The notes under the pieces: generated by a model
Told to the model about the DNA's origin: nothing
The model's input: the letters and a program-made list of their open reading frames with translations, nothing else
The model's database searches: none
Part shown: piece after piece, positions 25,247 to 32,779 of the stretch
How positions within the stretch are numbered: position 1 is the first letter of the stretch
How the letters are laid out: each line of letters begins with the position of its first letter
Program-made: the position numbers and the translations under genes
Assembly (NCBI GenBank): GCA_008080765.1
Contig: SHMU01000010.1
Coordinates: forward strand, 1-43,154
Direction: 5' to 3'
DNA: 43,154 nt
From: Promethearchaeota archaeon
Lineage (GTDB): Archaea > Asgardarchaeota > Lokiarchaeia > Sigyniarchaeales > SOKP01

Positions 25247-26071
25247 TTATCTTCTAATCTTAAATGTATTTTTTATAACATTTCGAATTATCCTTCCTTT
25301 GGAAGGCTTCACTTTTTTCTCATAAACTATCAATGGATTCTCCTTTATTTTCAACGCCGTCCATTTATACATATCGGAGGCGGTCTTGATGGGAATCCAA
25401 TATCTTCGGGGAATATATTTAAATCCTTTCTCTGCCTCCTGTTGCCAACCAAGATATTGCTCAATTTTATCTCTCAGAAATCGTTTAAATTCCTCTTTAT
25501 TATTCATTGCTTCCTCCTGGCTTAGATTTTTAAGATCATAATCGTTTAAGGGAAAATATTGTCTTCCTAACTTCACATCTTCTTTAATATCTCGTATAAA
25601 ATTGATATACTGCATAGCTCTCCCCAGACGCTCTGCTGCAAAATAAGCTTCTTGGGGTAATTCTAAAATTTTTGCCATAAATAATCCGATCACTTCCGCA
25701 GAACCGTAAATGTATTCAAGGGTTTCGTCTAAAGAGCTATAGACTTTCTTTGTAAGATCTAATTCCATGGAGTAAAGAAAGGCATCAACCCATGCGGGTT
25801 TAAAGTCTTTCCTCTGCATAAGTTCAATGAAGTTTTCAATAATGGAATTATCAACCTTCTTTCCCGAAACTGCTTGTTCATACTTCTTACGGAATTCTAA
25901 AAATTCCTCTTTTTTTTGGGGTATAGTATCTACAAAATCGTCCGCAACCCGTACAAAACCGTATAAAATAAATACATCTAATCTTACATCCTTTGGAAAA
26001 AAGATACTACTATTAAAGTAGGTAGTACTCCCCGCCTTGAAAATTTCTTGGTATACTTGTGGAATATCCAT
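25247..26071 (-). CDS. crtB: Phytoene synthase
   Basis: This trans-isoprenyl diphosphate synthase (head-to-head) has 274 residues and would condense two geranylgeranyl diphosphates to phytoene. Both aspartate-rich motifs are intact: DDFVD (44-48) and DIKED (161-165) within the family block YINFIRDIKEDVKLGRQYFP. SSIFFPKDVRLDVFILYGFVR near the N-terminus is also typical. It leads an operon with the downstream CrtI. Squalene synthase is less likely because of the CrtI partner. Confidence 0.92.
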   Translation of the reverse strand: MDIPQVYQEIFKAGSTTYFNSSIFFPKDVRLDVFILYGFVRVADDFVDTIPQKKEEFLEFRKKYEQAVSGKKVDNSIIENFIELMQRKDFKPAWVDAFLYSMELDLTKKVYSSLDETLEYIYGSAEVIGLFMAKILELPQEAYFAAERLGRAMQYINFIRDIKEDVKLGRQYFPLNDYDLKNLSQEEAMNNKEEFKRFLRDKIEQYLGWQQEAEKGFKYIPRRYWIPIKTASDMYKWTALKIKENPLIVYEKKVKPSKGRIIRNVIKNTFKIRR

Positions 26072-26140
26072 TTTAGTTCAGTATTTGATTATTTTATTTT
26101 TTTTAAAAGTTTGGCTTTTTGAAATATAGATAAATCTCAG

Positions 26141-26194
26141 TTGCTTGGTGTGGGAATATTGGTACAGTTACTTAGCGCGGAGATATTAGTATAG
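26141..26194. repeat. Diverged 27-bp tandem duplication
   Basis: Unit 1 (26141-26167) and unit 2 (26168-26194) are adjacent and align without gaps at 19 of 27 positions. All eight differences are transitions (A/G or C/T). The unit is richer in G than its surroundings. Confidence 0.6.
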
Positions 26195-26570
26195 CATTAT
26201 GTCCCTCACGTAGTTAAGACGGTCAAACTCTTGATTATTGGTCTTGATGGAGAAAAATAGAGAAAGCAGAATCTTTCTCATGAGTTTTAAACGTGTCAAT
26301 CATAACTTTAAGAGGTATCTTTCAATCAGAGATAACAAATATACACATATGTAAGAATATTTCGTCTCAAAGAATATCTCTTACTTCTATTAGATTTTTT
26401 TAACGACCATCCGACGTTATTGAAGTTGAAAAAACATTTTTTATTCATAACAAAAAATTAGAGAAGGATATCTAAATTTTATTAATTATCTAAAGATTTT
26501 GGATATATCGAAAAATTTCAAATTCTTAGATGGATAGAGTATAGGATTAATCATAGATGATTAAAAAAAG

Positions 26571-26586
26571 ATTTATATATATAAAA
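26571..26586 (+). promoter_or_regulatory. TATA-box promoter for crtZ
   Basis: TTTATATATATAAAA, preceded by an A-rich BRE-like run, lies about 45 bases before the crtZ ATG at 26625. This is one of the clearest archaeal promoter patterns in the window. Confidence 0.55.
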
Positions 26587-26624
26587 TTAGGCAAACTTTT
26601 AAATTCATTCATAAATCATACAAA

Positions 26625-27140
26625 ATGATGAGTATACTTTTAAATTACTTGCCTTTCCCTTACGTAATAATCGTGTCTATAGCAGCTGTAGTTTTTGCTG
26701 CTATGGGTATGGAGGCTGTAGCATGGTCTCTTCATAAGTATGTAATGCATCAATTCGGTTGGGTCCTTCACGAGGACCACCATAGACCCTCTAAGAGTCG
26801 TTTTCAAAAAAATGATATGTATGCTATTTTTTTTGCAATACTGTCAATTATTCTCATAATCATTGGAATACGGATATACGGATTACTTTTCTGGTTAGGA
26901 ATTGGCGTCACGCTCTATGGGATTGGATATGTTGTCTTCCATGATATTTTATTTCATAAGAGAATTAAGAATAATTACCATCCTAAAAAAGGGTATATGA
27001 AACGGATCTTCAATGCTCACACGTATCATCACGTAACAACCAACAAAAAAGGTTCTCATGGACAAGCTTATGGCTTTATCTATGCCTCTAAAAAGTACAC
27101 TCCATTACTACAAGATTTATTAGCCAAAAAAAATAAGTAA
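26625..27140 (+). CDS. crtZ: Beta-carotene hydroxylase (CrtZ type)
   Basis: This 171-residue membrane di-iron hydroxylase carries the family histidine boxes: HKYVMH (37-42), HEDHH (49-53), H106 and H111 (VFHDILFHKR) and HTYHH (132-136), separated by membrane helices. It would add hydroxyls to beta-rings, giving cryptoxanthin or zeaxanthin. This fits the lycopene cyclase at 14960-15652. The reaction needs O2, which suggests at least microaerobic life. HMG-CoA synthase follows 10 bases downstream. Confidence 0.9.
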   Translation: MMSILLNYLPFPYVIIVSIAAVVFAAMGMEAVAWSLHKYVMHQFGWVLHEDHHRPSKSRFQKNDMYAIFFAILSIILIIIGIRIYGLLFWLGIGVTLYGIGYVVFHDILFHKRIKNNYHPKKGYMKRIFNAHTYHHVTTNKKGSHGQAYGFIYASKKYTPLLQDLLAKKNK

Positions 27141-27150
27141 AATTATAATA

Positions 27151-28773
27151 ATGACCGAATCAAAAAATAATGAGCACTTCTTTGATGTGGGCATTGACTC
27201 GATGGGGTTTTATACACCCAAAAGCTATATATCATTAACAGATTTAGCAGAAGTTAGAAATGTCGACCCTAATAAGTATTTAAAAGGGCTGTTAACCAAA
27301 GAAATGCGTATTCCGGGCGTCGGAGAGGATATTGTAAGCATGGCAGTAAAGGCGGGGCAATATGCTTTAACAAGGGGGAATATTAATCCAAGTGAGATAG
27401 ATGCGATTTTCTTAGGTACTGAAACAATGACTTATGCTGTAAAATCTGTTTCGAATATCTTGGCAGAGATTTTGAATACATCGCTCAACTGCGTCACTCA
27501 AGATGTCTATAATGCCTGTGCGGGTGAGACTTTAGCTGTGTTAAATGCAGTGGGACTCATTAATAATGGAATAATTAATAAGGCGCTCATAATTGGCGCA
27601 GACATTTGTAGTTATAAATTGGAAAGTCCTGGAGAACCCACTCAAGGAGCAGCCGCGGCAGCCGTCGTCATTACTAAAAACCCTAGAATAGCAGCTTTTT
27701 CAAAAAGATTTGGAAAATTAACCGCCAATATAAATGATTTCTATAGACTCCCCTATGAGGATCATCCTGTGGTATTTGGACAATACTCTATAGATTCATA
27801 TATAAATTTTCAACAAGGTGCTTTAGATGATTTTTTTAAAGACGGAAATCTCCTTATTCCCGATTATTTAGCATTTCACTCTCCTTTCGCGAAGCTTCCT
27901 CTGAAGAGTATCCAAAACCTACTTCTAAATCGATGGGATATAATGAAGAAAATCTTACTTGAAAAACCTGTAAATTCCGCATTAGAGGTACAAGTCCAAG
28001 ATGAAGCCGTTGAAAATGTAGTTAGACTGATTAATGATGTGATTAATCCCTTAAATGAAAAGGAGCATTTTGATGATGTGGAACAAATAAAAGAACAACT
28101 ACTCAAGAGCCTTACGCACAAACTTCTACCAACACTCAATGTCCCAATGAATATAGGAAACATGTATTCTGCATCTATATGGGCACAATTAATTTATCTG
28201 TTAGAGACTGTGGTTAAACCGAATGATGTAATTTATTTTGGCTCATACGGCTCGGGAGCAACATGTATTTCAGGTATGCTGAAAGTGATGCCACAAGCAT
28301 TAGAGTTCCGTACTAAACACCCTACGGTAACCAACTTTATTCAAAATAAGGAGCGGAAAACCATTAAAGAATATGAGCATTTGAGAAAAAAAATTGATGC
28401 TCGAAAGGTGATCTATGCACAAATCGAACCACATCCAAGCGTGGAAAATCATATCATTACCTTAAATATTTGCGATGGAGGGTGCCTAGCATCAAAAATG
28501 AACGGACTTGAGTTCTGTCCTAAGGGAAAGCATGAAATGTATACACGTAATTTACCTTTATATGCTGTCGTAAAAGAAGTTCCTCTCGAAAATATTGAGC
28601 GGGAGGATGTATTTAGCTCAACTATAGTGAGAGTATCTGAAGAGGTAAAAAAAGGAAATGTTGTCGAATATAACCTCCTTCGGGCAGGAAAAAATGAGAG
28701 CATGTCATGTGTCCAGAGCGGTTATATCAACTGGATCCCCACTTATAAACCAATCAATCATCCACTTACTTGA
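27151..28773 (+). CDS. mvaS: Hydroxymethylglutaryl-CoA synthase with C-terminal extension
   Basis: This thiolase-fold enzyme would condense acetyl-CoA and acetoacetyl-CoA. Catalytic residues can be placed as Glu91 (GTETMTYAVKS), Cys123 (YNACAGE) and His243 (LAFHSPFAKLP); the late block FGSYGSGATCISGMLKV is also conserved. At 540 residues it is much longer than usual archaeal enzymes (~350): there is an extra helical stretch around 265-320 and a ~140-residue C-terminal extension with CDGGC...CPKGKH, a possible metal site. A paralogue with the same layout lies at 32780-34459. It probably shares the crtZ transcript. Confidence 0.9.
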   Translation: MTESKNNEHFFDVGIDSMGFYTPKSYISLTDLAEVRNVDPNKYLKGLLTKEMRIPGVGEDIVSMAVKAGQYALTRGNINPSEIDAIFLGTETMTYAVKSVSNILAEILNTSLNCVTQDVYNACAGETLAVLNAVGLINNGIINKALIIGADICSYKLESPGEPTQGAAAAAVVITKNPRIAAFSKRFGKLTANINDFYRLPYEDHPVVFGQYSIDSYINFQQGALDDFFKDGNLLIPDYLAFHSPFAKLPLKSIQNLLLNRWDIMKKILLEKPVNSALEVQVQDEAVENVVRLINDVINPLNEKEHFDDVEQIKEQLLKSLTHKLLPTLNVPMNIGNMYSASIWAQLIYLLETVVKPNDVIYFGSYGSGATCISGMLKVMPQALEFRTKHPTVTNFIQNKERKTIKEYEHLRKKIDARKVIYAQIEPHPSVENHIITLNICDGGCLASKMNGLEFCPKGKHEMYTRNLPLYAVVKEVPLENIEREDVFSSTIVRVSEEVKKGNVVEYNLLRAGKNESMSCVQSGYINWIPTYKPINHPLT

Positions 28774-28855
28774 TTCAAATTTCTTTAACAAGAATGATTT
28801 CATTCAAATGTGCTTTAAGAAATTTCTAAAAAAATAGCTGAAATGAAACAAATAT

Positions 28856-29953
28856 CTAAGTAAAATCAATTTTTCTCTTTTCTATCCATTCTTTCAGGGA
28901 TGATCCAATCACGACAGGAGCTTTTTTAAGTTCTTCGATAGTTTTGCTACCCGTTAGAAGCATCGTGATTTGTAATTCTTTAATGGTCTGCTCGATAAAT
29001 GTTTCAATTGAGCTTTCTCCTTCCAACGCGACGATAAGAAAAGGTCTTGCAAGCGCAGCAAAATTGGCTCCCAATCGAATTGCTTTAGCAACATCAATTC
29101 CGCTTCGAATTCCTCCGCTGCCGATTATTTTGGTACTCTCTGGTCTTGTAACAGCGGATTGAACCTCAAGAATCGTCGCTGCTGTAGGTATTCCCCAGTC
29201 CCAAAATAATTTACCTAATTCCTTTTTAGATACTTCTCCGTATTTTTTTGCTCTATAATACTCAACTGCTATCCAACTGGTCCCTCCTACTCCTGAGACA
29301 TCAATATGTTCAATACCAATATCAAATAATTGCCGAGCAGTGTTCTTAGAAATTCCGCAACCCGTCTCTTTAATAATGATGGGGATATCTATTTGGTCTT
29401 TGAGTTTCGCAATGTTCTGCAGAACTCCAGCAAAATTTTTATCACCCTCCGGTTGGATTACCTCTTGAATTACATTGAAATGAATTGCGACAGCATCTGC
29501 CTCGATATTATCTATAATTTCGTGAATATAATCAAAATTTTCAGAAGTGGCAATTTGGGCGATTCCAATATTTCCCACAATAGGAACATCTGGAGCACAT
29601 TCTCGTACCGCAGAAAAAGAGCTTTTAGTCTCCGGGCGTTTGAGAATTACCCGTTGGCTGCCCACCATCATGGGAATCTTATATTTCTGGGCTGCTTTTG
29701 CCAGAGAGACATTAATGCGCTTAGTAAGGGGAGTGCCTCCCGTCATTGCGCCGATAATAATAGGCGCTGAGATATTTCTTCCCAAGAATTTGCCCGAAAA
29801 TTTCACAGCATCCAGATCTAATTCTGGCATCGTATTATGAACAAATCTTATATGCTCAAGCCATGTGGTTTCAGTGCTTTCAACCTTTTCTTGGCTCACA
29901 AGAAGAATATGTTCATCTTTTCGATTAGTAATCGGAATTTTCTCTATTTCCAT
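28856..29953 (-). CDS. fni: Type 2 isopentenyl-diphosphate delta-isomerase
   Basis: This FMN/NAD(P)H-dependent IPP-DMAPP isomerase has 365 residues. Characteristic parts are TNRKDEHI at the N-terminus, PIIIGAMTGGTPLTKRIN, MMVGSQRV (the residues before the flavin), AVAIHFNVIQEVIQPEGD, IIIKETGCGIS, HIDVSGVGGTSW and IIGSGGIRSGIDVAKAIRLGA. The type 2 enzyme is the usual archaeal form. It supplies DMAPP, the starter for the prenyl diphosphates used by CrtB and possibly by the aromatic prenyltransferase at 39366-40535. Confidence 0.95.
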   Translation of the reverse strand: MEIEKIPITNRKDEHILLVSQEKVESTETTWLEHIRFVHNTMPELDLDAVKFSGKFLGRNISAPIIIGAMTGGTPLTKRINVSLAKAAQKYKIPMMVGSQRVILKRPETKSSFSAVRECAPDVPIVGNIGIAQIATSENFDYIHEIIDNIEADAVAIHFNVIQEVIQPEGDKNFAGVLQNIAKLKDQIDIPIIIKETGCGISKNTARQLFDIGIEHIDVSGVGGTSWIAVEYYRAKKYGEVSKKELGKLFWDWGIPTAATILEVQSAVTRPESTKIIGSGGIRSGIDVAKAIRLGANFAALARPFLIVALEGESSIETFIEQTIKELQITMLLTGSKTIEELKKAPVVIGSSLKEWIEKRKIDFT

Positions 29954-30061
29954 CTGTACTTACCTTATAGCAAAGAAAATTTTTCATAAATCTATACACT
30001 TTCTAAGCAGTGCAACTTTTTTAACTTTTTTAAGTTTATGTAAATATTTTAGTAATGGATG

Positions 30062-30191
30062 AACTCCCTAACTGCTTAAAGGATCCCAAAGTTCTAGTAA
30101 ATAAATACCATTTAATCTGTGGTATTCCAGTTAACATGTAATTCATCATATCAATTATTACTTGATTGCTTAAAGAAAATGTTAGGGAATT
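30062..30191. repeat. Short element bounded by 11-bp inverted repeats
   Basis: AACTCCCTAAC (30062-30072) and GTTAGGGAATT (30181-30191) are inverted copies with one mismatch. TGCTTAAAG occurs just inside each end (30073-30081 and 30168-30176) in direct orientation, and an internal hairpin AATACCA/TGGTATT lies at 30104-30126. It could be a tiny non-autonomous element or a structured 3' region of the GTPase transcript. Confidence 0.35.
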
Positions 30192-30227
30192 GAAGTTTTA
30201 AGATAGAAATAATGCTGTAAAAAAGAA

Positions 30228-30782
30228 TTAATACTCGATTGTTTTTTTCCTCTCTAATATTGCTTCTGCTAATTTCTCAAATATTTTTTTGTTATTTATT
30301 CCCGATTTAGAGGAGGTTTCAAAGAAATATTTCAATCCTAAATCTTCTTTTAATGACTCTCCTGCCTCCCTAGAAACGGAACGGTACTCTTCAAGATCAT
30401 TTTTCTCACCAATTAAGATAAATATTGGATTATCGGTATTTTCCTTAGCGAGGTCATACCAGTTTTCTATATTTTTAAAGGTACTAAAGCGTGTAATATC
30501 GTAACAGAGGAGAACTCCAGAAGCACCTTGGCAATAATTGCCAAGGAAGAATCGGAAGTGTTCCTGTCCTGAGAAATCCCAGATTTGTAATCGTACCACC
30601 TTATTGTCCATAGAGACCGTATAATTTTGAAAATCAGCGCCTATGGTCATTTTCATTGGCATAAATTCACCTGTGATGAGGCGCTGAAGCATAGTAGACT
30701 TTCCAACACCCCCATCACCCATTAGTACACATTTAAATAAGTATTCATACTCTTGCTGGTTTTCCATAAGCTTTTTCCCCAT
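30228..30782 (-). CDS. Small Ras/Rab-family GTPase
   Basis: A near-complete GTPase: G1 GDGGVGKST (22-30), switch I Thr46 in MTIGADF, G3 WDFSGQE (68-74), ASGVLLCYDITRFSTF, G4 region LIGEKNDL (123-130) and G5 SSKSG (157-161). The G4 motif is EKND instead of NKxD, i.e. the asparagine that contacts guanine is glutamate, so guanine specificity may be altered. There is no C-terminal cysteine, hence no prenylation site. Rab-like GTPases of this kind are abundant in Asgard archaea. A second ATG at 30767 has GGGG 9 bases before it and may be the real start. The AAR2 gene is immediately upstream on the same strand. Confidence 0.9.
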   Translation of the reverse strand: MGKKLMENQQEYEYLFKCVLMGDGGVGKSTMLQRLITGEFMPMKMTIGADFQNYTVSMDNKVVRLQIWDFSGQEHFRFFLGNYCQGASGVLLCYDITRFSTFKNIENWYDLAKENTDNPIFILIGEKNDLEEYRSVSREAGESLKEDLGLKYFFETSSKSGINNKKIFEKLAEAILERKKTIEY

Positions 30783-30965
30783 TCATTACTAATAATTACT
30801 ACTAGATTTAATTTGCTATTCTTGTAATTACAATATACCTTAGAGATTTAAAAATTTATGTTAATATTTTATGGCGAAAAAGCAGATCACTTGGTAATTC
30901 TTGAGTTAACAAGAAAATGGAATTGTTTTTATTTTTTGTAGCTAGAAAGACTTAAGTTTTTGAAC

Positions 30966-31811
30966 TCATGATCCAATTAGATTATAATTTTTTAAGAAAG
31001 AACATAACTTACATGAACTCATTCTTAATTCTTTATTTCCATTTTCAATCATATCTTCAATCATATAGGAAATACCCTGAAATAGCTGTTTATTAGTTCT
31101 AAGAAATTTTAATGAGAAACATGAAAATTGTTCTATTAGAATTTCATTCAGTTGGGCAAAAAATTTTGGATTCGAATCAATACTATGTTCTCCTGCATTA
31201 TAGAATGCAAAAAGTAAATGAAACCACCTGTTAAAAGCGATTTCATCTTTTTTTAAAACAATCCATTTAACAAATGCTAGCTGAAATTCTGCCAAAAGAG
31301 ATTCTATGCTTCCTTTATGCGAATCGAAAAGTGCTTGTTCGAATCGAGACTTATGGGTGGTTATATACCACTCCTCTATTTCTTCAGATAACATATGAGG
31401 AGGAGGTCTCATTGGAGTTTCTTTATAAAATATTAAGGAAAGCTGTTCTTCTCTTATAAAAGATGTTAATTTCTGCCAGTGTAGTGATTGGGTGGTATTT
31501 CGCTGCATTACAGCAATGAGCGCCCTATTCATCGCACCACTTAATGCCATCTTCGTATAAGTTTCTTCGGTTTCTGGAGTAGGATCGATAAATTTGTGTT
31601 CTTCGTCATTATACACTTTTATAATCACACTCGATGGTTTTAAATAACACCAAAAACCTTCAATCATTTGGTTATTATCCTCGATGCTTAGATAATGGAT
31701 CCCTGGAGGAACTAAGGCAAATCCTCGAAATCCTCCTTGAATTTCATAAATAGAAAGATCTAACTGGACAGCTTTTTTTGGTATATCCCTTAAAATAATA
31801 TATCCTATTAT
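30966..31811 (-). CDS. AAR2-family protein (U5 snRNP assembly factor homologue)
   Basis: The protein matches eukaryotic AAR2 at both ends. The N-terminal block YEIQGGFRGFALVPPGIHYL (22-41 of the extended form) corresponds to the human pattern YxxxGPxFRGxxxxPPGIHFL, followed by EGFWCYLKPSSVIIKVY like the GFFL...V segment. The C-terminal helical block AEFQLAFVKWIVL and AFNRWFHLLFAFYNA corresponds to LQFAFVxFLL and AFEHWKRLLNLL. The first ATG (31667) falls inside the N-terminal domain. The frame runs on to a TGA at 31826-31824 with no ATG, GTG or TTG; GAGGTGA (31825-31819) is 7 bases before an ATA at 31811, which I take as the start (281 residues). Function in a cell without a spliceosome is unknown. 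Confidence 0.78.
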   Translation of the reverse strand: MIGYIILRDIPKKAVQLDLSIYEIQGGFRGFALVPPGIHYLSIEDNNQMIEGFWCYLKPSSVIIKVYNDEEHKFIDPTPETEETYTKMALSGAMNRALIAVMQRNTTQSLHWQKLTSFIREEQLSLIFYKETPMRPPPHMLSEEIEEWYITTHKSRFEQALFDSHKGSIESLLAEFQLAFVKWIVLKKDEIAFNRWFHLLFAFYNAGEHSIDSNPKFFAQLNEILIEQFSCFSLKFLRTNKQLFQGISYMIEDMIENGNKELRMSSCKLCSFLKNYNLIGS

Positions 31812-31931
31812 GATATTTTCACCTCATTTAGTTATTATTTTTTGTTACTTTTTACATATGAATAGCTACTTCTGAGTAGCGGGATATTTTTTATATGAAA
31901 AGATAAGTATTTAAATTGCAAATATCACATA

Positions 31932-31976
31932 AATAATGTGAATAATATGAATAATATGAATAATATAAATAATAAA
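31932..31976. repeat. 9-bp tandem repeat (AATAATATG)
   Basis: Five 9-base units (AATAATGTG, AATAATATG twice, AATAATATA, AATAATAAA) lie between the divergent AAR2 and CARF genes, 40-85 bases before the CARF start. The region must hold the CARF promoter, so copy number could affect expression. Confidence 0.8.
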
Positions 31977-32016
31977 AATACATCAAATTGAACTAATTTG
32001 AAGAAGTGTGTTATAT

Positions 32017-32769
32017 ATGAAAACACTATTAAGAGTCCATATTGTTCCCATAGGAGACGATGAAGTCGACCGAATTGTAATTCCATTAGAAATAGGAAAA
32101 GCAGATCGTGTTTACATGGTAACAATGAACAAAGAACAAAATTTATATGAACATATCGTAAAAGAAGCAAAAAAGAGATTATTGGAGCAGAATATTGTTC
32201 AAGCAAAAGAATTTTTCATTGCGAGATGTGATATTTTTAATTTCACAGAACTTATGAAAACCTTTGCAAAAATTGTTGTTAAAAACCGTCAAAATCTTAT
32301 ATATTTCAGTCTTTCTACAGGAGGAAATCTACTGAGTGCCGCAGGAATGCTTGCCTGCTTGTTATTTGAAGTAGAACCGTATTTTTGTAAGAAAGATTAT
32401 GAGAAAAATGAAATCCCTTTTAATCCAGAAATTTTACCTATTCCGAGATATTATATAGCTCATCCAAAAGAAGCCCTTATTTCTTTTTTGTCATTGATGA
32501 AAAAGAAAATGAAAAAGCAAAATAAAAATAAGGTAACTAAAGGAGAGTGTTTAGAGGTGATGAAAAAATTACATCCTAATGAAGAATTCTCAAAAACTCC
32601 AGGAGATTACAATAAATTGAAGTTTAGGTATTTGGATAAACTTGAGGAGAGAAATTTTATTGAAATCGAAAATAAATCCCGGGGAAAGATAACAATCACT
32701 GAAGATGGGGAGTTTGGATTACAGATATTTTCTGTATTTTATGGTTTAACCGATGATTCAGAGGAATAG
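32017..32769 (+). CDS. HFX_2341-type CARF-HTH transcriptional regulator
   Basis: The N-terminal ~150 residues follow the archaeal HFX_2341 family: RVHIVPIGDDEVDRIVIPL, KADRVYMVTMN, VQAKEFFIARCDIFNF and the CARF-like ligand loop YFSLSTGGNLLSAAGMLACLL, then EPYFC. After a lysine-rich linker (~165-180) comes a winged-helix end (KGECLEVMKKL...KLKFRYLDKLEERNFIEIE...KITITEDG). CARF domains bind cyclic oligoadenylates in CRISPR systems, but no cas genes or arrays are here and members often act outside CRISPR. The ATG at 32017 is preferred to the GTG at 32008. Confidence 0.8.
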   Translation: MKTLLRVHIVPIGDDEVDRIVIPLEIGKADRVYMVTMNKEQNLYEHIVKEAKKRLLEQNIVQAKEFFIARCDIFNFTELMKTFAKIVVKNRQNLIYFSLSTGGNLLSAAGMLACLLFEVEPYFCKKDYEKNEIPFNPEILPIPRYYIAHPKEALISFLSLMKKKMKKQNKNKVTKGECLEVMKKLHPNEEFSKTPGDYNKLKFRYLDKLEERNFIEIENKSRGKITITEDGEFGLQIFSVFYGLTDDSEE

Positions 32770-32779
32770 ATATTAACCA

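Larger units (their letters stand above)
26072..26624. other. 553-base divergent intergenic region
   Basis: The region lies between the crtB start (minus) and the crtZ start (plus). It holds a strong TATA-like box for crtZ at 26571-26586 and a decayed 27-bp tandem duplication at 26141-26194. I found no complete gene. A stretch near 26218-26260 reads VKLLIIGLDGEK and then stops, resembling an Arf-type P-loop start, but it is too short to call. Confidence 0.6.

Noticed and set aside
26218-26265. VKLLIIGLDGEK followed by a stop, resembling the start of an Arf-type GTPase
   Set aside because: About 12 residues only, without the GKT of the P-loop and with no continuation; chance is likely.
29330-29770. 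146-residue plus-strand frame opposite the IPP isomerase gene
   Set aside because: It is antisense to a highly conserved enzyme; composition and motifs do not resemble a protein family.
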